Below, one piece after another: positions 5,614-12,901 of a DNA stretch of 12,901 bases. Position numbers and translations under genes: made by a program. Source of the DNA: HIMB11 sp965657135 (lineage in GTDB: Bacteria > Pseudomonadota > Alphaproteobacteria > Rhodobacterales > Rhodobacteraceae); contig CBFHNF010000032.1 of NCBI GenBank assembly GCA_965657135.1, forward strand, positions 1-12,901, given 5' to 3'. The stretch's first letter is position 1, and each line of letters starts with the position of its first letter. The notes under the pieces are model-generated. The model worked only from the letters and a program-made list of their open reading frames with translations. It made no database searches and was not told the origin of the DNA.

Positions 5614-5877
5614 TTGGATTTGTCTAGGGAAGCATTTAAAAATGTTAACTTGGAATATAGGATGACGATAGAAAGAGACATTTTTCACATGTATCAGAAC
5701 GGCCCCTTTGATTGGCTGAACCCGATCGATGTTTTCACAGATTTTTTGACGGATGGGCCGCGGGGGTCTTGGGCGACGCTATCTCATGAGGAAAAGTTGC
5801 TGGAAATCCAACGTCAGTATCCGAATTTATCGAAGGAACGCATTTGCGATATCATCGATCAATATGTCCTGAAATAG
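5614..5877 (+). CDS. Small cytosolic protein of unknown function
   Basis: Up to 87 residues, acidic and rich in aromatics, without signal peptide or membrane segment. Features visible: YQNGPFDWLNPIDVFTDFLTDGPRG in the middle (about 27-51, motif abbreviated by key residues W34, P37, D39), then a helical C-terminal part with EEKLLEIQRQYPNLS and ERICDIIDQY. The start is uncertain: a TTG at 5614 has GGAG 11 bases upstream; the first ATG in frame is at 5662 with a poorly placed AGG. I recognise no family. It is the only plus-strand protein gene I accept in the window, divergent from cytochrome b561 (77-base gap) and convergent with the AEC transporter. Confidence 0.5.
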   Translation: MDLSREAFKNVNLEYRMTIERDIFHMYQNGPFDWLNPIDVFTDFLTDGPRGSWATLSHEEKLLEIQRQYPNLSKERICDIIDQYVLK

Positions 5878-6059
5878 AGGGGTTTGCGTTGTTTTTTGTA
5901 CGCATCTCCAGTTTACGAAAGTATGTAGAACACGTCTTTTTTTGATTGGCTTTGCCAATGTCGATGCAGTCTTTGTTGTGTGCCGTACTGCGCTAATCCC
6001 ATCTGAGGTCGCGCGGGATCGCGTTGGAGTGTCGTCTTTGACAGTTCCCAAAAGAACGA

Positions 6060-6989
6060 TCAGGGCAGAATTTGCAACCAAACCCAAATTGTGAATACAG
6101 ATAAGGACGTTGCGATAAGGACGCCAGAGGCCGCTACACGCTTGGCGCGATTATAGATGCTAGCAAAAATATAACAGTTGATGCCAGGTGCCATAGCACT
6201 GGTCAAAACGGCCGAGCGAAGTTCCGAGACACTTAGGTTCCAAATCTGTCCCAACATCCAAACGATTGCTGGATGGATCAGTAATGAGATCCCAACAACC
6301 CAAGCGATCGGTCCAAAATCACCTTCTGGGCGATATTGATAAAGGACACCCCCCATTCCGAACAGCGCAGCAGGCAATGCAGTCTGCGCGATCATATGAG
6401 CGCCGTCCAATATGGCCTTTGGCAATGTCACGTTCATGATGTTAATCATCAGGCCCAAGATAATGGCGATGAACAATGCATTTTTCATCATTGAACGGAC
6501 AACGTTCGACGCAACCTTACCAATGCTTTCGCCGTCACTTTTAGCAATTTCCATTGCAGTAATACCTACAAAATAGCAAAACGGGGCATGCATCGAAACG
6601 ATGGCAAAGTTGGCCACCAATGCCTCAACGCCGTAGGCACGTTCCGTAATCGCCAACCCCATCATCACAGAATTGGAAAACAAACTAACAAAGCCAATGG
6701 CGACACTGTCTTGGGCGCTGCGGCGAAACAGGTATCTTGCGCCCAAAAAACCAAGCACAAAGCCTGATGCCGCACCGATATAGAAACTGCTCATCAGTTT
6801 TAGTGAATAGGCTTGCGAAAGATCAATCTGAATTAAGGCTATGAATAGTAAACACGGAATTGCAAAACTTTGTGTGTAAGACATCAATCCGTCAACCGCA
6901 GAAGTTGAAAAAAGTCCACGCCAAACTACGAGATACCCAAAGCCAACAACAATAAAGACGGGCAGGATGACGTCGATTAATGCCTGCAT
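6060..6989 (-). CDS. AEC (auxin efflux carrier) family transporter
   Basis: 309 residues with about ten hydrophobic segments in two halves, as in the AEC/bile-arylic-riboflavin superfamily of secondary transporters. Family signs are the N-terminal LPVFIVVGFGYL, the SFAIPCLLF turn (41-49) with its helix-breaking Pro, the central hydrophilic linker (about 149-163), and in the second half the pseudo-repeat LPAALFGMG (205-213) and the C-terminal APGINCYIFA (267-276). Bacterial members export or import small organic acids such as malate or malonate; the substrate here is unknown. The ATG lies 6 bases after the metallo-hydrolase stop, so it is the last gene of the operon. No clear U-rich terminator follows; a short GTTC/GAAC hairpin directly after the stop lacks a T-tract. 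Confidence 0.88.
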   Translation of the reverse strand: MQALIDVILPVFIVVGFGYLVVWRGLFSTSAVDGLMSYTQSFAIPCLLFIALIQIDLSQAYSLKLMSSFYIGAASGFVLGFLGARYLFRRSAQDSVAIGFVSLFSNSVMMGLAITERAYGVEALVANFAIVSMHAPFCYFVGITAMEIAKSDGESIGKVASNVVRSMMKNALFIAIILGLMINIMNVTLPKAILDGAHMIAQTALPAALFGMGGVLYQYRPEGDFGPIAWVVGISLLIHPAIVWMLGQIWNLSVSELRSAVLTSAMAPGINCYIFASIYNRAKRVAASGVLIATSLSVFTIWVWLQILP

Positions 6990-6995
6990 GTTATT

Positions 6996-7796
6996 TCAGT
7001 CTGCATATTCTAGTACCATGCCATCATAGGCTGGTGAAATGTGATCAGGCGTTTCTGCATCAATCGTTTCGTAATCCAAATCAATATGCATGTTGGTCAA
7101 CACGGCATTGGGCACGCCCGAACGTTTGATCCATTCAAGCGATTGTTCCAAATGTGAGTGGGTTGGATGTGGGTCCCGACGCAATGCATCCAAAACCCAA
7201 CATTCGGCACCCTTTAATATTTTCCATGCCTCATCATTCATGGCAGAGACATCGGGAAGATAGACCAAATCTTTGATCCGAAACCCAAGCGCGTCAATGC
7301 GCCCGTGTTCTACCTCCAACGGTAAAAAGGTAATATCGCCACCTTGCCCACTAACTGTCACCGGGCCATCGATCAGGTTCAGGTTCAATATTGGGGGATA
7401 GGAGCTGCCCTCGGGTTGAACAAAGACATATCCAAAACGGTCTAGGAGTGCGTCACATGTCGCGCGATCCGCCCAAACATTAACACGCTCGCGCCTGTTA
7501 AATACGACCATGCGCAGATCATCAACGCCGTGGACATGATCAGCGTGGGCGTGGGTATAAATGACCCCATCCAATGTGCCCACACCCGCATCAATCAACT
7601 GTTCACGCATGTCTGGGGATGTATCAATCAGAACACGGGTCGTGCCGTTTTCGGTTTCACGTTCAACCAACATCGAACACCGACGGCGTCGATTTTTTGG
7701 GTTATTTGGATCGCAATCCCCCCAATGACCACCGATGCGCGGGACACCTCCAGAGGAGCCACACCCCAAGATATGAAATCTTAGGCGCGTACTCAT
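6996..7796 (-). CDS. MBL-fold metallo-hydrolase, PhnP-like
   Basis: 266 residues of the metallo-beta-lactamase fold. N-terminal LGCGSSGGVPRIGG (10-23) is the signature of the PhnP-like group (E. coli PhnP opens phosphoribosyl cyclic phosphate). The metal-site motif HAHADH is at 82-87, with further ligand candidates His164, Asp182 and His237 (TNMHIDLDY). Cys28 and Cys40 could bind a structural zinc, as in PhnP. No phn (C-P lyase) genes are nearby, so the exact substrate is unknown; a cyclic phosphodiester is the family-based guess. The start ATG overlaps the tatD stop as ATGA, suggesting translational coupling, and the pairing of this gene with tatD is usual in Rhodobacterales. Confidence 0.87.
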   Translation of the reverse strand: MSTRLRFHILGCGSSGGVPRIGGHWGDCDPNNPKNRRRRCSMLVERETENGTTRVLIDTSPDMREQLIDAGVGTLDGVIYTHAHADHVHGVDDLRMVVFNRRERVNVWADRATCDALLDRFGYVFVQPEGSSYPPILNLNLIDGPVTVSGQGGDITFLPLEVEHGRIDALGFRIKDLVYLPDVSAMNDEAWKILKGAECWVLDALRRDPHPTHSHLEQSLEWIKRSGVPNAVLTNMHIDLDYETIDAETPDHISPAYDGMVLEYAD

Positions 7797-8590
7797 GCGG
7801 CTGCCTGCTGATTGACTGTTTTGGCAAACAGACGTTCAAAATTTGCCTCGGTTTGCGCAGCAAAATCGGCAAAATTCATTTGGAACACGTCAGCACCAAT
7901 TTTTGCGGTGTGCATCGAATAGGCGGGTTCATTGCGTTTCCCGCGATGGGGTGGGGGGGCCAAATATGGGCTGTCTGTTTCTACAAGAATACGCTCAACG
8001 GGTGCGTTCGCAAAAATGTTGCGCAAGGCGCCCGATTTGGGAAAGGCTGCAATACCAGACATCGAAAGGTAAAAGCCCAAATCCAATGCGGCCTTGGCCA
8101 GCTCTGCGCCGGATGAAAAACAATGCATCACGCAAGAATAGGGTTTATTTTCATATCCTTCGCGCAATAGATTTGCCATGTCCTCATCCGCATCGCGGGC
8201 ATGAATGATTAGGGGTAAGCCTGTTTCTTGTGCCGCTTGGATATGAACCATTAGGCTTTGTTTTTGTACTTCCGCACTCTCAGCGGTGTAATGATAATCC
8301 AAACCAGTTTCGCCAATGCCCACAAATTTGGGATGCTGCGATAATGCGACCAGCTCATCAACCGAGGTCATGGGTTCGGCTGCGACACTCATCGGATGCA
8401 CACCTGCGGCATAAAATACGGGTGCATATTGTTCGGCGATGGCGCGCACTGTGGGTTCTTGGTGCAATTTCGTGCAAATGGTGACCATGCGATGAACCCC
8501 GGCCTCGACTGCGCGCGAAACAACACTTGAAAGTTCGGTTTCAAAATCGGGAAAATCAAGGTGACAGTGACTATCAGTAATGCGGATCAT
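7793..8590 (-). CDS. tatD: TatD-family metal-dependent hydrolase
   Basis: 265 residues of the amidohydrolase TIM-barrel type; TatD proteins are metal-dependent 3'-5' DNases/phosphoesterases linked to DNA repair and RNA turnover. Metal ligands are visible: His8 and His10 (SHCHLD), Glu94 (GIGETGLDY), His130 (IIHARD), His156 (MHCFSS) and Asp206 (ETDSPYL), followed by APPPHRGKRNEP. I start at the ATG 8590 rather than the upstream in-frame ATG at 8617 because 8590 gives the normal family N-terminus, overlaps the holB stop as ATGA, and has AAGG 7 bases upstream. Several paralogs (TatD, YcfH/YjjV types) exist; position after tmk-holB fits the YcfH type. Confidence 0.92.
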   Translation of the reverse strand: MIRITDSHCHLDFPDFETELSSVVSRAVEAGVHRMVTICTKLHQEPTVRAIAEQYAPVFYAAGVHPMSVAAEPMTSVDELVALSQHPKFVGIGETGLDYHYTAESAEVQKQSLMVHIQAAQETGLPLIIHARDADEDMANLLREGYENKPYSCVMHCFSSGAELAKAALDLGFYLSMSGIAAFPKSGALRNIFANAPVERILVETDSPYLAPPPHRGKRNEPAYSMHTAKIGADVFQMNFADFAAQTEANFERLFAKTVNQQAAA

Positions 8591-9738
8591 TTTGGGCCTT
8601 GCGCGCGGTGTGCGCATTGTTCAATCTTGAATATCATATCTAGGACCAATGCCACGGGGTCAAGGTTCACGGCGCGCCCATGTCGAAATCTATTCGAAAG
8701 CTCTTGGCAGAGTTCAGCCCAATTTTGTGCATAATCGGGCCTTGGACACAATTTGGAAAATATATCAATTTCGTTTTGATGCGCTAACTGTGCGGGGGGG
8801 CGTCCAGTCGCGCCGAAAATGGCCAGTCGTGATAGGATCCTATCAATCATCAACGCCAGAATATCCAAATCCTCGCGGCTGGTGCGGCCGGCATAGCCTT
8901 CTGCGAATTTGATGATGCTTGGGCGATCAATATTTGGTGCCTGTGACAAAAGCGCTAAGATATTTTCATACACTTTGGGGCCTTGATGCTGGGCAAGCCG
9001 AATGGCCTCGCCTGCGGAACCCGCCGATAAGGTGCCCAATGCCGACATCTCTGCTGGGGAAATATCCAAGTCCTGCGCGGCCAACACTTGATCAATGTCC
9101 GCCTGTGACAGTGCGTTCAGCCGCAATGTGCGACACCGAGAGCGAATGGTTGGTAAGAGGCGTGAAGGTTGGTGCGATATTAGTAAGAGGATCGTATGCT
9201 GTGGTGGTTCTTCTAAAACTTTTAACAGCGCGTTTGCTGCATTCACATTCATATCATCAGCAGCATCAATGATCACAACCCGCCGTCCACCATCCGCAGC
9301 AGATAGGGCAAAAAAGGATTTTAGTTTGCGAATTTCTTCAACGGTGATCTGCGCTTTGAATGTTTTTCGCTTTTCATCATAGAGGCGACGCACGATGCTT
9401 AGCCTGCCTTCTGATCCAGCCTGTATGCGTCGTAATACGGGGTGATCGGGGGCGATATCTAGAGATGTAATAGAATCCTCCGCATCCCCAAACAATGACG
9501 GTCCATCCTGCTTTATTGGGGTGCACAACAGATATTTTGCCAATCGCCATACAAACGTTGCCTTGCCGATGCCCTTTGGACCCGTAATCATCCACGCGTG
9601 ATGAAGACGGTTTTCGTTCAGCGCTTCAACGAATAATTCTTCGCCACGACCATGTCCAATGACGTCCAATGCTTGTGATGGGTGTTTGGCCCCCTCGATC
9701 ACGTCAGAGGAGGGTAGGATGTCATCTTCATGGCTCAT
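8587..9738 (-). CDS. holB: DNA polymerase III subunit delta prime
   Basis: 383-residue clamp-loader subunit that, with delta and tau/gamma, opens the beta clamp and loads it on primed DNA. The RFC-type AAA+ fold shows a Walker-A-like GPKGIGKAT (53-61), a Walker-B-like VVIIDAADDM (154-163), NALLKVLEEPP (169-179) and the SRC motif (200-202). The zinc-binding Cys cluster of some delta prime proteins is not seen. Residues ~76-135 hold an insertion typical of alphaproteobacterial homologs. The ATG overlaps the tmk stop by 4 bases (ATGA), and the tmk-holB-tatD order is a widely conserved arrangement. Confidence 0.93.
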   Translation of the reverse strand: MSHEDDILPSSDVIEGAKHPSQALDVIGHGRGEELFVEALNENRLHHAWMITGPKGIGKATFVWRLAKYLLCTPIKQDGPSLFGDAEDSITSLDIAPDHPVLRRIQAGSEGRLSIVRRLYDEKRKTFKAQITVEEIRKLKSFFALSAADGGRRVVIIDAADDMNVNAANALLKVLEEPPQHTILLLISHQPSRLLPTIRSRCRTLRLNALSQADIDQVLAAQDLDISPAEMSALGTLSAGSAGEAIRLAQHQGPKVYENILALLSQAPNIDRPSIIKFAEGYAGRTSREDLDILALMIDRILSRLAIFGATGRPPAQLAHQNEIDIFSKLCPRPDYAQNWAELCQELSNRFRHGRAVNLDPVALVLDMIFKIEQCAHRAQGPK

Positions 9739-10355
9739 CGGTGATTTTGCACGGCGCTAAGGACGTCCTTGGCGACATCATCAATGTCGCGCAGTCCGTC
9801 GATCACTCGAAATCTCTGGGCAAACTGCTGAGCAAGATCCAAGAAACCAATCCGCATTTTTTCCTGTAGTGAAATACCGAAATCTTCGAAACGCTCTTCA
9901 ACCGTGTTGCGAGCTTTAGCGCGCGTCAGGCCCAATTTGGGATCAAGGTCGATAAGTATTGTCAGATCAGGATCGCGTGGAATCATCAATGAATGCAGTT
10001 CATCCACCAGCCTGCGTAAATCTCCCCGGCTTAGTCCTTGATACATGCGTGTACTGTCAGCAAAGCGATCACAAATGACTGTCTTGCCTTGGTCCAAGGC
10101 CGGTAAAATCGTTTTTTCCATGTGATCGCGCCGTGCAGCCGTGAATAATAAAATTTCGCTTTCTGCTGACCAACGATCTGGATCACCCTGCAAAACAAGG
10201 GCGCGGATTTCTTCGGCACCCACCGATCCGCCGGGCTCGCGGGTTAACACCACATCGTGGCCCAATTCGCTTAGCGTTTTGGCCAACAATTTGGCCTGTG
10301 TAGATTTGCCAGAACCGTCGATCCCTTCGAACGATATGAACCGCCCCTGTGTCAA
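9735..10355 (-). CDS. tmk: Thymidylate kinase
   Basis: 206 residues, full family length. Phosphorylates dTMP to dTDP with ATP for DNA synthesis. P-loop GIDGSGKST (11-19), TREPGGS (38-44), the DRF motif (96-98), the dTMP-contacting STRMYQG (101-107), and an Arg-rich LID region RAKARN..EERFE (145-157). The Gly-containing P-loop with arginines in the LID corresponds to the bacterial (type II) form. The start is a TTG: it overlaps the carboxypeptidase stop as TTGA, no in-frame ATG or GTG lies close upstream, and any later Met would remove the P-loop. Rare start plus stop overlap suggests that synthesis depends on ribosomes ending at the upstream gene. Confidence 0.94.
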   Translation of the reverse strand: MTQGRFISFEGIDGSGKSTQAKLLAKTLSELGHDVVLTREPGGSVGAEEIRALVLQGDPDRWSAESEILLFTAARRDHMEKTILPALDQGKTVICDRFADSTRMYQGLSRGDLRRLVDELHSLMIPRDPDLTILIDLDPKLGLTRAKARNTVEERFEDFGISLQEKMRIGFLDLAQQFAQRFRVIDGLRDIDDVAKDVLSAVQNHR

Positions 10356-11524
10356 GATCCGGTCTCGTTTGCTGCATTGGCTTGCAATAGCAAAGATTGA
10401 CCAGCCGTTAAAACACGTCGAAAAAAACCACCGCGTGCGACGCCTTCAGCGGCAACGAGAGGAACGCGGGTATCTTCTAATTCAGGGGTTTTAACCACCA
10501 AGTTGCCGATAATGGCACCTTGTGTAATGGGGGCTGGAATGGGGTTTAAGTATTCGACTTCAAATTCCACCTCACCCGTACCAAGTACCGGAACAAGGGT
10601 TGTTAAATCCTTCGATAACGCCATCCCGACGTTTGCGCTTGATCCATCCCAAACTTTGGCCTGCGTGACAATATCTCCTGCTTTGCCAAAGTTACGGGCA
10701 GCGAACTGTCGGAAGGCCCAGTTCACAACAGCCTCGGCTTCGTCGGCTCTTTGGCTTACGCTGGATAAGCCAGACAGCACAAAAATAATGCGACGTTCGC
10801 CCTGTTGGGCAGACCCCACAAGGCCATATCCCGCTTCTTGGGTATGACCCGTTTTCAATCCATCGGCGCCAATTCCCAGACCCAGTAGTGGGTTACGGTT
10901 TCGAGTGTTTGCAGGCGCACGTCCATCGAATTCGAATTCAGTTTGCGAAAACATATCGTAGAATTCAGGGAAATCTTCGATCAAGCGGGTCGTCAATAGC
11001 CCTAGATCGCGCATGCTCATCCGATGGGTTGAATGTGGCCAACCGTTCGAGTTCTGAAAGGTTGAGTTTGTCATGCCCATTTGCTGTGCGCGGCGGGTCA
11101 TCAATTTTGCAAATCCAGCTTCACTTCCATCTGGAGACAAGGCCTCGGCGATGACGGCGCACGCATCATTGCCTGACAAAACAATAATCCCACGTAGCAA
11201 GTCATGGACACTTACCCGATCAGTCGTATCCAAAAACATTGTTGAACCACCATAGGACTCAGCATGTGCAGAGACTGGAAGTTTTTCATCAAGGCGCAAT
11301 TGTCCGGCACGTATGAATTCAAATGCAATGTATAGTGTCATCAGCTTTGACATCGAGGCAGGTGGTAGCGGTACATCCGCATTTTTGCTCAACAAAACTG
11401 TGCCAGACGTTAAGTCATAGATGTACGCAGCCTTTGCATTCGTTTCAAATGCCGTTGCAACGTTAGCACCTAAGCCGAAAATCAGGAGTGCGACATAAAT
11501 TTTAATTTTTGACAGCATATGCAT
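10352..11524 (-). CDS. D-alanyl-D-alanine carboxypeptidase (PBP5/6 family)
   Basis: 390 residues. Periplasmic, membrane-attached serine peptidase that removes the terminal D-Ala of peptidoglycan pentapeptides. Signal peptide at 1-25 (cleavage after ANVATA). Active-site motifs: SMSK with nucleophile Ser57 and Lys60, SGN at 117-119, and KTG at 224-226. The PBP5-type C-terminal beta domain spans about 285-375, with a final amphipathic stretch (RRVLTAGQSLLL) likely anchoring to the membrane. Start ATG at 11524, inside the last codons of the SPOR gene (23-base overlap), is preceded by AGGG at 7 bases; the Met two codons later is possible. Usually annotated dacC or dacF; I cannot choose the symbol with certainty. 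Confidence 0.94.
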   Translation of the reverse strand: MHMLSKIKIYVALLIFGLGANVATAFETNAKAAYIYDLTSGTVLLSKNADVPLPPASMSKLMTLYIAFEFIRAGQLRLDEKLPVSAHAESYGGSTMFLDTTDRVSVHDLLRGIIVLSGNDACAVIAEALSPDGSEAGFAKLMTRRAQQMGMTNSTFQNSNGWPHSTHRMSMRDLGLLTTRLIEDFPEFYDMFSQTEFEFDGRAPANTRNRNPLLGLGIGADGLKTGHTQEAGYGLVGSAQQGERRIIFVLSGLSSVSQRADEAEAVVNWAFRQFAARNFGKAGDIVTQAKVWDGSSANVGMALSKDLTTLVPVLGTGEVEFEVEYLNPIPAPITQGAIIGNLVVKTPELEDTRVPLVAAEGVARGGFFRRVLTAGQSLLLQANAANETGS

Positions 11525-12296
11525 CTGAAAACCCTGCTATGGAAACCGTTTGGCGCATGGCAGTCATCTCGGCGGTATTTGCTGCCGGCCCGACAATGAC
11601 GCGCCAAAACGGTTTGTTGTTCAGTGTTAATTTACGCACGGAAGCACTGAGCCCTTTGGCTTGCATATCAGACACCGCGCCTTTTGCATTTGCCTCAACC
11701 CCAAAAATACCAATCTGCAAATATGGTTTGCTCAGCGCACTCGGTCTTGCCGCAGGTGCGGCTGTATCTGCTGCTGAAATTGCGGCTTCTGCTGTTTGTT
11801 GCATCGGTTCAAGGCTTTCTTCAATCACTTGATCCGCATTATCGGGCGCTTCTGGCGCTTCGGCTGGGACGGATTGGCGTCTAAGTGCGACCACAGACAC
11901 CGTCGTTGGTTGGCCCGCCAATATTCTCAATGCGTTGGCTGCATCAGAGGACAGCTGTAAACTTGGGCCCGAGAATTCGCGTTCACGGCGAAAAAGTGCC
12001 CCAATCACAAATTTTCCATTTTGCGGATTTTTAACAATGACTTTCTCGGGGTCTTTTGCATTTGGATGGGCCACCCAAATACCTCCCAAAGAGGGCCGAC
12101 CGTCCCACAATCCCGGCTCGTTAAGATTAACGACGTCGGGGGCCTCAACGTCGCGTTCGACAAGGCTCGTCACGGTGCTGGGTGATTCATTTGCACTTTC
12201 TTCGCCTAGATCAAGCCCCGCACACCCCGTTAATAGCGCGATCATAGCGCCCATAGTCACCCATTTTTTTCCTGCTTTTTGTATTGTGATCAGCAT
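11502..12296 (-). CDS. SPOR-domain lipoprotein with RlpA-like middle region
   Basis: 264 residues from the ATG at 12296, chosen over the upstream in-frame start at 12362 because it has AGGGA 6 bases before it and gives a short lipoprotein signal with lipobox LTGC (Cys25). A middle region (about 80-160) looks like the double-psi barrel of RlpA septal proteins (VIVKNPQNGKFVIG, LQLSSDAANALRI, TVSVVALR), but the conserved Asp/Arg-Gly-Pro-Phe active-site turn is not present. An Ala/Pro/Glu-rich linker leads to a C-terminal SPOR domain (about 190-264; YLQIGIFGVEANA, WRVIVGP), which binds denuded glycan strands at the septum. First gene of the operon and coupled to the carboxypeptidase, so a role in cell-division wall remodelling is likely. 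Lytic activity is doubtful. Confidence 0.85.
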   Translation of the reverse strand: MLITIQKAGKKWVTMGAMIALLTGCAGLDLGEESANESPSTVTSLVERDVEAPDVVNLNEPGLWDGRPSLGGIWVAHPNAKDPEKVIVKNPQNGKFVIGALFRREREFSGPSLQLSSDAANALRILAGQPTTVSVVALRRQSVPAEAPEAPDNADQVIEESLEPMQQTAEAAISAADTAAPAARPSALSKPYLQIGIFGVEANAKGAVSDMQAKGLSASVRKLTLNNKPFWRVIVGPAANTAEMTAMRQTVSIAGFSDAYAVKN

Positions 12297-12544
12297 GTTG
12301 TCCCTTTGCCGTCTACCGCTCGTTTTTGTGTGTTTTATGTTTTGATAGAAACTTAACCCCAATTGCGTTTTAAGAAAAGCGGCATCATAAATTTGGGCAA
12401 AACTTTTTTACTTCGCGACATCGATGCTGGTTATGTTGAACAGACTGGTTTTTGTGAGGCTAGATAGATTTTGATTTACTGTTTGCAAAAATCTTGAAAA
12501 TTGCACTTTTAGAATCAATTCGCATCCATTAAACGAACCCAGTC

Positions 12545-12634
12545 GGAGGAGTGGCAGAGTGGTTGAATGCACCGGTCTTGAAAACCGACGTACGTTAACG
12601 CGTACCGTGGGTTCGAATCCCACCTCCTCCGCCA
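12545..12634 (+). tRNA. tRNA-Ser (anticodon UGA)
   Basis: A complete 90-base tRNA with encoded CCA. Acceptor GGAGGAG (12545-12551) pairs with CTCCTCC (12624-12630), discriminator G, then CCA (12632-12634). The anticodon loop CTTGAAA (12577-12583) has anticodon TGA at 12579-12581. A long variable arm (TACG...CGTA type, 12588-12604) and T-arm GTGGG-TTCGAAT-CCCAC are typical of serine tRNAs. It reads UCA and related UCN codons. Intact, so it is not the product of an insertion into its own 3' end. Confidence 0.97.
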
Positions 12635-12660
12635 TCACTTCAAAAATACATAAATGATTA

Positions 12661-12690
12661 CAACCATTTAAAGGTTGAGAGTTGTTTCTG
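12661..12690 (+). terminator. Weak terminator-like hairpin after tRNA-Ser
   Basis: CAACC (12661-12665), a 7-base ATTTAAA loop and GGTTG (12673-12677) are followed by AGAGTTGTTTCTGT. The stem is only 5 bp and the T-tract is interrupted, so this is at best a weak intrinsic terminator for the tRNA transcript. Confidence 0.25.
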
Positions 12691-12810
12691 TCCCCAATCC
12701 TGTCCCCTAAAAATAATTTAAAGCTTTTCCTCACGCGCGCGTAGCTCGGCACTTTGCCTCATCACTACACACACTTTTTCGCGTGTTTGAGGGGAGAGAT
12801 TCCGGGGCTC

Positions 12811-12849
12811 GACACTGTGTCTCGAACCTAGTGAAAGAACACAGTTCTT
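12811..12849. repeat. Two adjacent short palindromes
   Basis: GACAC-T-GTGTC (12811-12821) and AAGAAC-ACA-GTTCTT (12835-12849) lie 13 bases apart near the right edge, before a T-rich stretch. They could be protein-binding operators for a gene beyond the window, or hairpins of a terminator. From tRNA-Ser to the window end (12635-12901) I see no protein gene. CTGTCCCC occurs twice near 12689-12707 as an imperfect direct repeat, without clear meaning. Confidence 0.3.
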
Positions 12850-12901
12850 CGTGAGAAATTTTTTGTCCGTTTGGTATTTCATTCCGCGGCAACGTTCTTG
12901 C

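Noticed and set aside
5938..5960. ATTGGC-TTT-GCCAAT hairpin near a T-run
   Set aside because: On the plus strand the T-run precedes the stem, and on the minus strand an A-run follows it, so it is not an intrinsic terminator for either neighbour.
5827..6087. Minus-strand open frame of 86 codons after the AEC transporter
   Set aside because: It overlaps the ends of two better-supported genes, has no ribosome binding site and no family signal.
7574..8484. Long plus-strand open frames opposite tatD and the metallo-hydrolase
   Set aside because: They are shadows of well-identified minus-strand genes with full motifs.
12408..12752. Minus-strand open frame of 114 codons containing MAEEVGFEPTVRVN
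   Set aside because: It is the antisense translation of the tRNA-Ser gene, a well-known false protein in databases.
1..12901. CRISPR arrays, intact insertion sequences, rRNA genes
   Set aside because: No regularly spaced repeats, no transposase frame with terminal inverted repeats and no rRNA sequence seen; the CACCTCC loops are far too short to be rRNA.

Overview
The window looks like chromosome from an alphaproteobacterium of the Rhodobacterales (Roseobacter/Rhodobacter group). The main reason is the right half. There, SPOR-domain lipoprotein, D,D-carboxypeptidase, thymidylate kinase, DNA polymerase III delta prime, TatD, a PhnP-like metallo-hydrolase and an AEC transporter form one tightly coupled minus-strand operon (12296 down to 6060), a gene order I associate with that group. 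A complete tRNA-Ser(UGA) gene stands on the plus strand just upstream of the operon (12545-12634).

The left part (1 to about 4500) is visibly AT-richer and is accessory in character. Reading from the left edge it holds: the N-terminal part of a minus-strand membrane protein cut by the window edge (1-586); a non-coding locus on the minus strand with a promoter-like site, several hairpins and two Rho-independent terminators, in which hairpin loops copy the anti-Shine-Dalgarno end of 16S rRNA (926-1276); a class III nucleotide cyclase (1489-2376) behind a PycTM/DUF5706-type membrane effector (2676-3206); a 3' fragment of a tRNA gene, most likely tRNA-Thr (3392-3434); and a decayed tyrosine recombinase ending two bases from that fragment (3436-4193). 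This is the arrangement left by an integrated element. A weaker tRNA-3'-end-like repeat at 1321-1349 has the same orientation, so the cyclase/effector cassette may lie between two attachment-site relics.

The most interesting unit is the cyclase plus PycTM-like protein. It is a candidate Pycsar-type anti-phage system (cyclic nucleotide made on infection, membrane effector opened by it). It is atypical because the cyclase keeps the residues that select adenine in adenylate cyclases and carries a TolB/FlgO-like C-terminal domain. The second interesting unit is the anti-SD hairpin RNA locus.

Between the accessory region and the operon lie a small secreted cysteine-containing protein (4518-4895), a cytochrome b561 (5051-5536) and a small orphan plus-strand gene (5614-5877). 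In the operon, neighbours overlap by 4 to 23 bases or are 6 bases apart. Thymidylate kinase uses a TTG start inside a TTGA overlap. The operon combines envelope and septum functions (SPOR protein, D,D-carboxypeptidase) with DNA precursor supply and replication (tmk, holB), two hydrolases and a transporter.
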